From: Treponema brennaborense DSM 12168
GTDB taxonomy: Bacteria > Spirochaetota > Spirochaetia > Treponematales > Treponemataceae
NCBI RefSeq assembly: GCF_000212415.1
Contig: NC_015500.1
Coordinates: 1,302,001 to 1,366,000, forward strand
Length of the DNA stretch: 64,000 nt
Direction: 5' to 3'
The first letter of the stretch is position 1. Each line of letters begins with the position of its first letter. Both the position numbers and the translations under genes were made by a program. The notes under the pieces were generated by a model. It saw nothing but the letters and a program-made list of their open reading frames with translations, had not been told where the DNA came from and did not search any database. Shown piece after piece: positions 1 through 8,422 of this stretch.

Positions 1-1
1 T

Positions 2-829
2 TACGCGGCGGATTTGTCCGCGTTTGCTCTGCGCGCCGCGCGCGCACGGAACGGGATAGCCGCCGCCGTTACCGGTTTTACGCATCGGCGAGGTGAAACG
101 CCCGCTGCGGAAAGCGCCGTCCGCCGCTATGAATACTTCTTAAAAGAACACAGCCGCCGCCTGCGCGAATGCGCGTCCGTATATTATCCGGTGGCGCTCG
201 GCCCGACTATCGTGTGCAGCGCGGCAGCGTACGCGGCGTGCGGCGGTATGAACGTGAGGACGGCAGGTGAGGATTTTTATTTTTTGCAGGCGCTGATAAA
301 AGTCTGCGCTGCGCAGCACCCCGGTACGCGCGAAGCGGTGCCGGCACTCGGCTGCACGGTCTATCCTTCCGCCCGGATATCGCAGCGGGTACCGTTCGGA
401 ACGGGGCGCAAAATTGCCGAACTGAGCGCATACGCGGAACAAAGCGGGCGCTTCGCTCCGGGAACTGCCGGTGCCGGTGCCCGTGCCGATACAGATAAGG
501 CGGCTGCCGATACCGATAAAGCGGCTGCCGCCGTTTCGGCTGCTCCCGTGGAAATTTCCGGATATCCTGACGCCGTCTACGAACAGCTTGCGCGCTGTAT
601 CCGTATCGTTACGGACGCCTGCGCGGAAAATTGTACGGGAACGGAATTGTCCCGCCGGCTTTTACGGAGTGCAGGCGCAGTCGATACTTTTTTGGAAAAT
701 GAAAATTTTTTTTCCGTGTGGGAAAAACTGCGCCGCAACAATAAAACTGCTTCGGCGCTTGAAACTGCGTTTCAATGCTGGTTCGACGGATTGAAAATAA
801 TCCGTCTCATCCATTATCTTATGCGTTGA
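2..829 (+). CDS. Glycosyltransferase family 2-like protein, C-terminal part (5' truncated)
   Basis: The frame is open to the window edge, so the start lies upstream; a TTG at 14 is only the first internal start-like codon. About 275 residues are visible. The stretch GMNVRTAGEDFYFLQALIK followed by a PSARIS..RVPFGTGRK segment resembles the acceptor-side ED motif and following strand of GT-A family 2 glycosyltransferases, so I infer sugar transfer to a surface glycan. A short alanine-rich repeat (ADTDKAA twice, near residues 155-170) sits between the catalytic part and a helical C-terminal tail, and is encoded by an imperfect DNA tandem repeat. The stop overlaps the end of the convergent small gene by 11 bases. 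The assignment rests on motifs only; another nucleotide-sugar enzyme is possible. Confidence 0.5.
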   Translation, partial: YAADLSAFALRAARARNGIAAAVTGFTHRRGETPAAESAVRRYEYFLKEHSRRLRECASVYYPVALGPTIVCSAAAYAACGGMNVRTAGEDFYFLQALIKVCAAQHPGTREAVPALGCTVYPSARISQRVPFGTGRKIAELSAYAEQSGRFAPGTAGAGARADTDKAAADTDKAAAAVSAAPVEISGYPDAVYEQLARCIRIVTDACAENCTGTELSRRLLRSAGAVDTFLENENFFSVWEKLRRNNKTASALETAFQCWFDGLKIIRLIHYLMR

Positions 830-1034
830 CGGCAAGTTTGCAGGGTGTTTCGATCTTCGTGAGATATCCGGTACGGATACAGCTGTCGAACAGCGTCTTG
901 CTCAGGAAATCGGTGGTGATTTCTTCATAACCGTCGCGGTCGCGGACGATTTTTACCACGTAGCCTTCTTCCATTTCACGCATGATTGTCATATAATCGG
1001 AAGGGTTAGCGCTTTTGAGTGTATAAAAGTCCAT
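819..1034 (-). CDS. Small conserved treponemal protein, function unknown
   Basis: This encodes 71 residues with a strong GGAGGT ribosome binding site 7 bases before the ATG. The protein starts MDFYTLKSANPSDYMTIM, is charged in the middle (MEEGYVVKIVRDRDGYEE) and has no membrane segment or cysteine pair. Composition and the good ribosome site argue for a real soluble protein. It is convergent with the glycosyltransferase-like gene and divergent from the TatD gene. I do not recognise the family beyond an impression that similar short proteins occur in other treponemes. Confidence 0.6.
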   Translation of the reverse strand: MDFYTLKSANPSDYMTIMREMEEGYVVKIVRDRDGYEEITTDFLSKTLFDSCIRTGYLTKIETPCKLAVNA

Positions 1035-1155
1035 GTGTGGTTACCTCCATTTGCTCTCATGGGTGTGCCGGCGGCTCCCGCCGAGGGGCTGCAAGCGTTT
1101 ATACTTTATTTTCGGACTGTTCCGCCGGTCGGTTTACGGTTTTTTTGAGGAATTC

Positions 1156-1911
1156 ATGCAGTATACGGATGCGCATATTCATATAGCCGATATCGCTTTT
1201 TGGCAGCCGGTGGAAGGCTCTCCGGTGTGTTCGTGCGCGCACGCGCCCGATGAGTTCGCGCTTGTTGAAGACGCCGCACGCTCGTACCGCGGCTGCGTCG
1301 TTCCCGCGTACGGCGTTCATCCGCAGAATCCCGACGGCGCGTATTTGCCGTTTTTGGAGCGGCTTTTACAAGAAGATAGAATTTCCGCAGTGGGCGAAGC
1401 GGGATTCGATTTGTATGCGCCGGAATTCGCGGTGCGATTGGACGCCCAGCGTGAAGTGTTTTCGGCTCAGTTGGAGCTTGCGATCCGATATGAAAAGCCG
1501 CTCGTAATCCATTGCCGGCGCGCGCTCGGCTTGCTGTTCCGGGAAGCGCCGCTGCTTGCGAAGCTTCCGGCAGTCGTGTTCCATTCGTTCGCCGGTTCTC
1601 CGGTTGAAGCGCAGGGATTTTTGAAGCGGCGCGTGAACGCGTATTTTTCATTCGGAAAACCGATTCTGAACGGCAATAAACGCGCCGTCAAGTGCGTGTG
1701 CGAATTACCCGAAAATCGGCTGCTTGCGGAAACCGACGCGCCGTATCAGACGCTTAAAGGCGAACGGGAAACTTTACCGCGCGATATCGTCCGGGTTTAC
1801 GAAGAATTCGCACGATTGCGGAACGTACCGGCTGCGGACGCGGCCGAAACGATCGCGCTGAACTTTCACCGCGTTTTCGGTTCGCCGGATTCGCTTCGAA
1901 TTCCGCTATAA
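1156..1911 (+). CDS. TatD-family metal-dependent DNase/hydrolase
   Basis: Predicted amidohydrolase-fold nuclease of 251 residues. Metal-ligand motifs are in the family order: DAHIHI at residues 5-10, VGEAGFD near 80, VIHCRRA near 120, FHSFAG near 143 and ETDAPY near 195. The ATG at 1156 is preferred over upstream in-frame codons because a GAGG site precedes it and the first motif follows directly. TatD proteins are divalent-metal 3'-5' exonucleases involved in DNA repair or degradation; the substrate here is not visible. Its stop overlaps the convergent Hpt gene by 6 bases. Confidence 0.9.
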   Translation: MQYTDAHIHIADIAFWQPVEGSPVCSCAHAPDEFALVEDAARSYRGCVVPAYGVHPQNPDGAYLPFLERLLQEDRISAVGEAGFDLYAPEFAVRLDAQREVFSAQLELAIRYEKPLVIHCRRALGLLFREAPLLAKLPAVVFHSFAGSPVEAQGFLKRRVNAYFSFGKPILNGNKRAVKCVCELPENRLLAETDAPYQTLKGERETLPRDIVRVYEEFARLRNVPAADAAETIALNFHRVFGSPDSLRIPL

Positions 1912-2274
1912 AACGAGGCTTTTCAGTGCGGCTGCAGTTCGGATATAGCAGGTTTCCGTGAGTGCGGCCAGTTCGGAAACGTTGCCGTCCGCTTTGCCGC
2001 GCAGCACTTGTTCAAGCATACCCGCGACGGCGTATAATTTGTCAGCACCGATATTGCCCGCCGCGCCTTTTATCCGGTGCACGTATTGCGCCGCGGGACT
2101 GAGCAGGGCAGGGCCGGTGTTTTCCGGCTCGGATAGCCGTTTTCTCAGCGTTTCGGCAGTGAATGGCGGTTCGTTCAGAAAGAACGTTATCAATTCCGCG
2201 TACAACGACTTGTCGTTGTCCAAACGGGCGAGTGCCTGCGCCGTATCGAGTAAAGCGAATTCCGTAATTTCCAT
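1906..2274 (-). CDS. Hpt-domain phosphotransfer protein
   Basis: A single-domain histidine phosphotransfer protein of 122 residues. The signature HRIKGAAGNIGA places the phospho-accepting histidine at residue 66, within the expected four-helix bundle. Such proteins relay phosphate between a hybrid kinase or receiver domain and a second receiver; no kinase or receiver is adjacent, so the partner is unknown. The gene is divergent from lepB with 45 bases between start codons. A TACAAT hexamer ends exactly 6 bases before the ATG and there is no Shine-Dalgarno, suggesting a leaderless transcript. Confidence 0.85.
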   Translation of the reverse strand: MEITEFALLDTAQALARLDNDKSLYAELITFFLNEPPFTAETLRKRLSEPENTGPALLSPAAQYVHRIKGAAGNIGADKLYAVAGMLEQVLRGKADGNVSELAALTETCYIRTAAALKSLVL

Positions 2275-2280
2275 GCCGAA

Positions 2281-2309
2281 ATTGTAGTCTATTTTTCCGT
2301 TTTTTGCTA
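2281..2309 (-). promoter_or_regulatory. Promoter of the Hpt gene, leaderless layout
   Basis: TACAAT on the minus strand (2281-2286) is separated from the ATG by 6 bases. The 17-base spaced -35 is the poor match TAGCAA (2304-2309), which overlaps the lepB -10, so the two divergent promoters share bases. Confidence 0.5.
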
Positions 2310-2313
2310 TACT
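2308..2313 (+). promoter_or_regulatory. -10 element of lepB, leaderless layout
   Basis: TATACT ends 6 bases before the lepB ATG at 2320. No ribosome binding site can be placed between them. No good -35 exists at 17 bases; TTGTAG lies at an overlong 20-base spacing. Confidence 0.5.
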
Positions 2314-2319
2314 CGCCGT

Positions 2320-4107
2320 ATGAAGAAGTTTTCCGTGCTGGTATACAGCAGCCTTGCGTGCAGCGCCGCTTTCGCGCTTTTGAACGTTGTGTTTCGCCCG
2401 GACATATCCGCCGCGGCATTTCCGCTTGCAGCGGTTTTTACCGCCGTTCTGGTATATTTTACCTTCGGTAAATTACTGCGCCGTTCCGCCGTTGCGAAAC
2501 TCGGTGTGATCCGCAAATTATATCAGTATCTGCCGTTCGTCATGCTGGTGTCATTCGTATTCAGGCGAGCCGGCGAAACCGGTACTTCTCACGCGTTCGA
2601 CGTCGTTTCCGTCGTCTTGTGGATCGCGCTGACGGCGCTTGCGATCGCCGTTTCATACTTTCTGAGCGACAAGCGCGTTTTTGCTTTGAATCCCGTCTGG
2701 CAGGTGGCCAAAGATTCGCTTCCGGCACCGAATCCTTCCAAGGCAAAACGGGTCGTGCGCGAAGTTTTCGAATGGGTCGATGCGTTCGTGCAAGCCGCGT
2801 TTACCGTGGCGCTGCTGAACGTGTTCATCATTCAATTGTATGAGATTCCGTCGGAGTCGATGGTTCCCGAATTTCTGGTGCGCGACCGCGTCGTCGTTTT
2901 GAAAACGGCGTCGGGACCGCGTTTTCCGTTGTCGGACGTCGGCATTCCGCGGCTGCGCTCGTACGACCGCGGCGATATCGTCGTTTTCCGCAATCCCCAT
3001 TACGCCAAAGACCGCCAGTCCGAAGTCAAAACGTTCGTAGCTCAGCTGGTGTACACGTTGACGTTTACCGGCGTCAATCTGAACGTCGACGAAAACGGCA
3101 ACCTGAAAGCGGATCCGCTGGTCAAGCGGGTAACCGGTCTGCCCGGCGAACAGCTTATGATGCAGGACGGCGTTTTATACCGCCGTACCGCCGCTTCGGC
3201 ACAGTTTGAAGCGGTGCAAACCGACGCGCGCTGGGCCGAATGGAATTTGGCTGCGCTGCCGGCGAAGCTGCTCGCAGATATTCAGAGCGTTCCCGTTACC
3301 GAATCGCAGTACGAGTCCATGATAACCTGCGAAGCGGAGCGCAACGCGCTCGATTTCAAAGCGGCGCGTGACGAAACGCTGTCGCTGAGCGCGCGATTCG
3401 CCGCGCTTCGTACGAAGCTATCGGGAACCGATTCCGTTACGGCGGCGCCGTCGCTGTTTTCGGATTCGGATATGTTCGAGTATCTGCTGTTTTCACGTAT
3501 CGACGAAATCACGCTGCGGCTGCTTTCCGTTCCCGGCGGAGCCGCGTGGCTGGATGCGTTTCTGACTTCCTGGATAGACGACGCGCCTTCTTCGTGTTTT
3601 ACCGATTCGCCGGAACCCGTCGGCGGCGACTTGTACCGCGACGCCAATTATCGGCTCAATCTGATGATTAAACGTACGTTCGGCCGCCTCGCCGTGCGGA
3701 ACGCGGAACTGATCGTTTCGGGCGTGCCGGCTGCGAACTGGAAATTCGACGCCGAACGTGCTTCGTATCTTTCCGAGGCGCAGATGCTCAATTCGTACAT
3801 CATGCTGCTCGACCGCCGGAACATGCCCGTGTTTCCCGCGAACGCCGCAGACGGCTCCGCCCGGTATATTCCCGAGGGCGAATATTTTATGATGGGAGAC
3901 AACCGGTTCAATTCACTGGATATGCGCCATTCATATGATGAAACGCTCGTTTCCCTTACGCCCTACGACTTCTATTCGGTAACTTATTACTCCAATATGG
4001 CGCCGCAGTCCGTGCCGGCGAAAGACATTCTGGGCACGACGGTTCTCCGGTTCTGGCCGGGCAGCCGCTTCGGCGTTCCGGGCGTAACCGGTAAAAGTCA
4101 CGAATAA
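2320..4107 (+). CDS. lepB: Signal peptidase I, unusually large
   Basis: Membrane serine protease that removes signal peptides from exported proteins. The N-terminus has several hydrophobic segments (about 1-120) and a further one near 155-175. Box B, IPSESMVPEF, carries the catalytic serine at residue 180; the catalytic lysine lies in DPLVKRVTGLPGEQ at residue 269. The final conserved box is FMMGDNRFNSLDMRHS near residue 520. At 595 residues it is about twice the usual length because of roughly 250 extra residues between the lysine box and the MGDNR box, of no family known to me. The ATG is set by the adjacent TATACT box. Divergent from the Hpt gene. Confidence 0.93.
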   Translation: MKKFSVLVYSSLACSAAFALLNVVFRPDISAAAFPLAAVFTAVLVYFTFGKLLRRSAVAKLGVIRKLYQYLPFVMLVSFVFRRAGETGTSHAFDVVSVVLWIALTALAIAVSYFLSDKRVFALNPVWQVAKDSLPAPNPSKAKRVVREVFEWVDAFVQAAFTVALLNVFIIQLYEIPSESMVPEFLVRDRVVVLKTASGPRFPLSDVGIPRLRSYDRGDIVVFRNPHYAKDRQSEVKTFVAQLVYTLTFTGVNLNVDENGNLKADPLVKRVTGLPGEQLMMQDGVLYRRTAASAQFEAVQTDARWAEWNLAALPAKLLADIQSVPVTESQYESMITCEAERNALDFKAARDETLSLSARFAALRTKLSGTDSVTAAPSLFSDSDMFEYLLFSRIDEITLRLLSVPGGAAWLDAFLTSWIDDAPSSCFTDSPEPVGGDLYRDANYRLNLMIKRTFGRLAVRNAELIVSGVPAANWKFDAERASYLSEAQMLNSYIMLLDRRNMPVFPANAADGSARYIPEGEYFMMGDNRFNSLDMRHSYDETLVSLTPYDFYSVTYYSNMAPQSVPAKDILGTTVLRFWPGSRFGVPGVTGKSHE

Positions 4108-4191
4108 TCCGTTGCGGGATTGCGCGTACGCCGTGCCGTCCCGCAACCGGTTGCCATCCCGCCGAGAAAACGCACGTCCGCTATTTAAAAT

Positions 4192-4220
4192 TTGACAGCC
4201 GGAAATTCCCGTGTTATTAT
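4192..4220 (+). promoter_or_regulatory. Sigma-70 promoter for the GH18 lipoprotein gene
   Basis: TTGACA (4192-4197), 17 bases, then TATTAT (4215-4220). This gives a leader of about 40 bases that contains GGAGGAGG before the ATG at 4266. It is the best consensus match in the window. Confidence 0.75.
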
Positions 4221-4265
4221 AGTATGTACATTGAACTTACTAACGTGAGTTTGGAGGAGGCTGTT

Positions 4266-5483
4266 ATGAATAAATGGGTGTTTGCCGGTATAGCGTGCAT
4301 CACCGCTGCGGTCGCCGTAACCGGGTGCGCCGGTACGAAAGCATATGTTGATCCGGACGGACCGAAAATCGCGGCGTATATCAGAACGTGGCCGCTCGGT
4401 TCCACTGCCGAAGCCATGGCCGAGGGCAGACACTGGTCTGCCAAAGACGTAAAGGCCGGCTATCTGACGGACATGATCGTTTCGTTCGGTCATTTGAAGC
4501 AGGAAAACGGCGTGTATACCGGCGACATTTATTTCCCCGATATCGAAAACAAAAAAACGCCGTTCCCCGACGTGTGGAAAAACGTCGCCGCGCTCAAAAA
4601 AACGTACCCGCATTTGAAAGTGAACGTTTCTTTCGGCGGATGGGGAGCGGACGGATTTTCGGAAGTGGCGGCGAACGACGTAAAACGCGGCCGCTTCGTT
4701 TCTCATATTACGGCGTTTCTGAAACAGTACGGCCTCGACGGCGTGGATATCGATTGGGAATATCCGGTCGGCCCCGATTGGGGGCAGGAGATATCATGTC
4801 AGCCCGCCGACAAGGAAAACTATCTTACGCTGCTGCGCGATATCCGTTCCGCGCTCAATTCGCTGGGAAAAGAAACCGGCAAATCGTATTCGCTGTCGGT
4901 CGCCGTACCCGCGAGCAGCTGGTACCCGCAGAAAATAGACGTCGTAGCGCTTGCAGCCATCGTGGACTCGATGAAACTCATGTCGTACGATTATTACGGC
5001 GCCTGGAGCGCTCAGACGGGACACAATGCGAACTTGATGAACAATCCGGCGGATCCCGATTGGGGCGGCTGGAGTACCGATCAGGCGGTTCGCATGTATC
5101 TGGACGCGGGTGTTCCGCCGGAAAAACTGGTGCTCGGTCTTGCGTTTTACGGACGGGCGTGGAAAGGCGCTGCGGACAACGGTGTTCACGGTTTGTATCA
5201 GAAATATACGGAAGCGGCATATCCTGACGGTCTTTCATGGCCCGACTTGCAGGAATTTTTGAAACCTGAATCCGGTTATACGCGGTATTGGGACGATGTT
5301 GCGAAAGCCCCGTTCCTGTATAACGGCGATATTTTTATCAGCTATACGGACGAACAGCAGATTGCCGAAATAGCTTCGTACGCTGCCGGAAAAGGTTTGG
5401 GCGGCGTGATGATTTGGGAATACGGTCACGACGTTGACGCGCAACTGCTGAAATCATTGGCGGAATCTGTTTCCGGAAAGTAA
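4266..5483 (+). CDS. GH18-family chitinase-like lipoprotein
   Basis: Predicted surface or periplasmic glycosidase of 405 residues. The N-terminus is a lipoprotein signal (AAVAVTGC, acylated Cys21). The family 18 active-site motif DGVDIDWEYP carries the proton donor Glu165, and SFGGWG near 122-127 matches the upstream conserved strand. MSYDYYGAW and the late MIWEYGHD strand complete the barrel. The ATG at 4266 has a strong GGAGGAGG site 8 bases upstream. GH18 enzymes cut beta-1,4-GlcNAc polymers such as chitin or peptidoglycan-related glycans; which is used here cannot be read from sequence. It is a single-gene transcript with its own promoter and terminator. Confidence 0.9.
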   Translation: MNKWVFAGIACITAAVAVTGCAGTKAYVDPDGPKIAAYIRTWPLGSTAEAMAEGRHWSAKDVKAGYLTDMIVSFGHLKQENGVYTGDIYFPDIENKKTPFPDVWKNVAALKKTYPHLKVNVSFGGWGADGFSEVAANDVKRGRFVSHITAFLKQYGLDGVDIDWEYPVGPDWGQEISCQPADKENYLTLLRDIRSALNSLGKETGKSYSLSVAVPASSWYPQKIDVVALAAIVDSMKLMSYDYYGAWSAQTGHNANLMNNPADPDWGGWSTDQAVRMYLDAGVPPEKLVLGLAFYGRAWKGAADNGVHGLYQKYTEAAYPDGLSWPDLQEFLKPESGYTRYWDDVAKAPFLYNGDIFISYTDEQQIAEIASYAAGKGLGGVMIWEYGHDVDAQLLKSLAESVSGK

Positions 5484-5533
5484 ACGGATTAATATAACAC
5501 TTTTGTAATCTTGTAAACCCAGTTTTGCAAGTA

Positions 5534-5565
5534 GGCTGCCGGAAGTTTTCCGGCAGCCTTTTTTT
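5534..5565 (+). terminator. Rho-independent terminator after the GH18 gene
   Basis: An 11-base perfect stem (GGCTGCCGGAA / TTCCGGCAGCC) with a 3-base loop is followed by seven T. It sits 50 bases after the stop codon. The other strand, which carries the next operon's 3' end, has no T run on its side. Confidence 0.9.
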
Positions 5566-5589
5566 GCCGACACCGCCGGCTTTTTTGCG

Positions 5590-6429
5590 CTATTTTCGTA
5601 TCAGGCTGAGTATGAGACAGCCGATAAATAAAGCGGCGTTTACCAAAACGATCGTGGCACCCGCCGCGGCTCCCGCGTAAAACGATATTGCCAATCCCGC
5701 AACGGATGAAAATATCGAAATGAGAACCGCGGTCAGCAGAAACCGGCTGCTTGAACGCGTTACCAGCCGCGCGGCGGCAGCCGGAAGCACCAGCAGTGAA
5801 TTGATGACGAGCAGACCCGTCCAGCGGATCGAAACCGTTACGATCAGCGCGGTCAGCAGCGCGAACAACTGTTCGGTTGCGAACACGCGTACGCCGCGGC
5901 TCTTTGCGAACGTCCGGTGCAAATTGGTCAAAAGCATTTTATTATATAGAAGAATCCATACGAGCAGCGCGAGTATCCCCGAGCCGGCCAGCAGCGCGAT
6001 TTCCGACGGTTTAATACTCAGAATGTCTCCGATCAGATATCGCTGGTATTTTGCAAAACTGCCGGTCGCTGAAAGCAGCACGATGCCGAGCGCGACCGCC
6101 GTTGACGAAAACACGCCGATGATCGTATCGGCGGAACTTTTTCCCTTCGTTTTGACGCTGATAATCGAAAAGCCCAAAATCAGACTGAATAAAATCATCG
6201 ACACGAGCGGTTCGCGTATGCCGAATAATACGCCGAACGCGATGCCGGTTAAAGCCGAGTGTCCGATCGCGTCGGAAAAAAACGCCATTTTGTTTGAAAC
6301 GACGAAGCTGCCCAGTCCGCCGAACAGCGGCGCCGCCGCAAGAACTGCAAGCAGGGCGTTTTTCATAAAAGCCGGTTCAAGCCACCGGAACGGAAACAGC
6401 GTGTCAACGAGCGCATACCACCAGTTCAT
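5590..6429 (-). CDS. Metal ABC transporter permease (ZnuB/TroC/MntB type)
   Basis: Polytopic membrane protein of 279 residues with about eight hydrophobic segments, matching the ABC-3 family that imports Zn, Mn or Fe. Family-typical stretches include FFSDAIGHSALTGIAFG near 70 and LLVINSLLVLPAAAARL near 205, the cytoplasmic coupling region and conserved helix. It overlaps the upstream ATP-binding gene by 4 bases (ATGA), so the two are translationally coupled. No solute-binding protein or metalloregulator gene is adjacent, so the cognate binding protein must be encoded elsewhere. Confidence 0.88.
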   Translation of the reverse strand: MNWWYALVDTLFPFRWLEPAFMKNALLAVLAAAPLFGGLGSFVVSNKMAFFSDAIGHSALTGIAFGVLFGIREPLVSMILFSLILGFSIISVKTKGKSSADTIIGVFSSTAVALGIVLLSATGSFAKYQRYLIGDILSIKPSEIALLAGSGILALLVWILLYNKMLLTNLHRTFAKSRGVRVFATEQLFALLTALIVTVSIRWTGLLVINSLLVLPAAAARLVTRSSSRFLLTAVLISIFSSVAGLAISFYAGAAAGATIVLVNAALFIGCLILSLIRK

Positions 6430-7301
6430 GAGAACGTACCTCCGGCGCCTTTTCCGAACGTTTTGATGAACGCTTCGGAGCCGTATACTTTTTCCGGCGT
6501 ACCGGCCGCGGCAATCCCCCGATCGATGAGTACGACGCGGTCCGCGTACGTGGCGATCAGATCCAAATCATGTGAAATGAGCAGTATCGTAATATCTTTC
6601 GTTTTGCGCAGCCCGGAAACCAGTTCGTAAAAAACGGCCAGTCCCGCCCGGTCTACGCCGGAAACCGGTTCGTCCAGCAGCAGAATGTCCGGCACCGGCT
6701 GAATGGCGAGGGCGAGCATAACGCGCTGAATCTCGCCGCCGGAAAGGTCGCAGACGCGCCGGTGTGCAAGCCGCTGCGTGTCCGTTGCGGAGAGTATCCG
6801 CGCAACCAATTCCGCGTCTTTTTTGCGTTCCGGAAACCAGACCGGCCGCTTCGATACACACGCGCGTACCAGATCGCTGACCGAAACGGGGCTTCCCGGC
6901 TCTACGGCCAGTTTTTGCGGTACATAGCCGAAGCGCGGTTTTGACGTGCACGCCGCTTTGCCTTTCATGAAACGGATTTCACCGGTGTGCGGCACTTCGC
7001 CGAGCAGGGCGCGCAGCAGCGTCGTTTTTCCGGCTCCGTTTCGGCCGATAATAGCCGTCAGCTCTCCGCAGTGGATATGCAGGTTGACATCGTTCAGGAT
7101 GACTGTATCTCCCGATTTGACCGTCAGACGTTCGATGCGGGTACAGCACACGTGATCCGGCTCGCCGGCTCGCGGTGAATCCGGTTCCGGTTCCATGCAG
7201 GGCGTGCATGCTGCCTGCGTGCAGTTCGTATGAGGACAGGCGAGGCGGCGGTTTTGGGAATCGGCGGACCGTGCGGTGCGGCGGAACGTAAACGTATTCA
7301 T
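6426..7301 (-). CDS. Metal ABC transporter ATP-binding protein with a Cys/His-rich N-terminal extension
   Basis: ABC ATPase of 291 residues with Walker A GRNGAGKTTLL, Q-loop YVPQKLAV, signature DLSGGEIQRVMLA, Walker B DILLLDEPVSGVD and the switch histidine in LLISHDLD. It energises the overlapping permease. Before the ATPase fold lies an atypical extension of about 50 residues containing CPHTNC, AACTPC and HVCC, a pattern that could bind metal. The start at 7301 is supported by a promoter whose predicted transcription start falls on that ATG; Met36 (position 7196) has no ribosome site and is the alternative, which would remove most of the cysteines. Confidence 0.85.
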   Translation of the reverse strand: MNTFTFRRTARSADSQNRRLACPHTNCTQAACTPCMEPEPDSPRAGEPDHVCCTRIERLTVKSGDTVILNDVNLHIHCGELTAIIGRNGAGKTTLLRALLGEVPHTGEIRFMKGKAACTSKPRFGYVPQKLAVEPGSPVSVSDLVRACVSKRPVWFPERKKDAELVARILSATDTQRLAHRRVCDLSGGEIQRVMLALAIQPVPDILLLDEPVSGVDRAGLAVFYELVSGLRKTKDITILLISHDLDLIATYADRVVLIDRGIAAAGTPEKVYGSEAFIKTFGKGAGGTFS

Positions 7302-7309
7302 ATTATACC

Positions 7310-7338
7310 ACTATACCGCTTTCAAAGTTCCGCCGCAA
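7310..7338 (-). promoter_or_regulatory. Promoter of the metal ABC operon, near-leaderless
   Basis: TTGCGG (minus strand, 7333-7338), 17 bases, then TATAGT (7310-7315), 8 bases before the ATG at 7301. A second TATAAT abuts the ATG directly. The -35 runs up to the edge of the 19-base tandem repeat. Confidence 0.55.
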
Positions 7339-7340
7339 GT

Positions 7341-7402
7341 GGCGCTCATCGGTGCGAGCGGCGTTCATCGGTGCAAGCGGCGTTCATCGGTGCAAGCGGC
7401 GC
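7341..7402. repeat. 19-bp tandem repeat, just over three copies
   Basis: Units starting at 7341, 7360 and 7379 share the pattern GGCGTTCATCGGTGCAAGC with two substitutions in the first copy, followed by a partial copy that runs into the stop codon of the nuclease gene. It lies between the nuclease stop and the ABC operon promoter. Confidence 0.9.
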
Positions 7403-8296
7403 TCAGTGCCGCAGTCCGCCGACGGTCGCTTCAAGCGAGGTTTCGAGTGCGTCGTCGAGTGCGGCGAAAAAGTCGAGACCGGTTCGTTCTTCGACTTCAT
7501 CGACTGAAACGGCAAACGCTTCGTATCCGCGATCGGAGGTTTCGTTCGGCAGTAAAAAGGCTGCCATGCGCGGCGCTCCGTCCGGACCGACGGGAACGAA
7601 CAGCACTTTGTAATACCATTCGGGAACAGCGACTCGGTTTGCTCCGATGGTCGGATACGTCGCTTTTTCCAACACCGGGCCGCTTACGACGTACACGCTG
7701 CCGAACTCCTGCACCCATTCGCGCACGGCGCTTTCCAATTCTTTCCAGACGCCGCGGTTAAAACCGGGCTTTTGCGGACTCATGTTGCTCATCAAAAACG
7801 ATTCGCTCATCGCTTGTGCGCTGAACGCCATATCCGCCGCCGGGGCAAGGTGCCCGCGGTCGTATCCGGAACCTTTGTAATCGGCGGGAGTCGCCGAACC
7901 GGTGGTGATGGCGGGATCGGCCCTGAAATTGTCGGAACGGGCCGCCTCTTTTACCAGTTCCGCGCGATTGATTTCATACGCAACCCATTCGGCCTGTTCG
8001 TACGCTTCGCGGTAGCACAGCGTGAACCCTTCGTACGAGTGCGTTTCGTGGCTGTCGGCGGTGCGCGCGCAGACCGGCAGTGCGAGGTCTGCGGAAAGGA
8101 ATAGCGGGCGCATCGTCTCCGCCGGGGCGCTTTGTGTAGCCGGAGTGCTTTGTGTAGCCGGGGCGCTTTGTGCTGTCGGCGACTGCTGCCGAAGGCCGAT
8201 CAGCGCTGCCGCGGCAACCGTACATATCAGCAGGATTTTGAAAAACCGCGCCGCTGCGGTTTTTGTCGTGTGTTTTGCGTTCTTCCTTTTTGCCAT
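7403..8296 (-). CDS. DNA/RNA non-specific endonuclease (NucA/NucC family), membrane-anchored
   Basis: Exported sugar-non-specific nuclease of 297 residues. A basic N-terminus and hydrophobic segment (about 19-36) form a signal anchor. A linker of repeated ATQS/APATQ units (about 41-60) follows. The catalytic motif DRGHLAPAAD holds His149, and FNRGVWKELE supplies the metal-binding Asn180, as in the beta-beta-alpha-metal fold. Likely roles are nutrient scavenging or destruction of host DNA at the surface. The linker repeat is made of near-identical DNA units and could vary in length. TATACT lies 6 bases before the ATG with no ribosome site. Confidence 0.88.
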   Translation of the reverse strand: MAKRKNAKHTTKTAAARFFKILLICTVAAAALIGLRQQSPTAQSAPATQSTPATQSAPAETMRPLFLSADLALPVCARTADSHETHSYEGFTLCYREAYEQAEWVAYEINRAELVKEAARSDNFRADPAITTGSATPADYKGSGYDRGHLAPAADMAFSAQAMSESFLMSNMSPQKPGFNRGVWKELESAVREWVQEFGSVYVVSGPVLEKATYPTIGANRVAVPEWYYKVLFVPVGPDGAPRMAAFLLPNETSDRGYEAFAVSVDEVEERTGLDFFAALDDALETSLEATVGGLRH

Positions 8297-8302
8297 GTTG
8301 CC

Positions 8303-8308
8303 AGTATA
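8303..8308 (-). promoter_or_regulatory. -10 element of the nuclease gene, leaderless layout
   Basis: TATACT on the minus strand ends 6 bases before the ATG. The -35 region at 17 bases (TAGCAT) is weak. Confidence 0.45.
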
Positions 8309-8422
8309 GCCGATTCCGCCGGAAAATGCTACGAACGCCGTTTCGGATACACTCGATAATACCTGCGTATATTGTTGAATAAATCCGTAAAATACACTAT
8401 CATTTTCAGTTAAGGAACAGAT

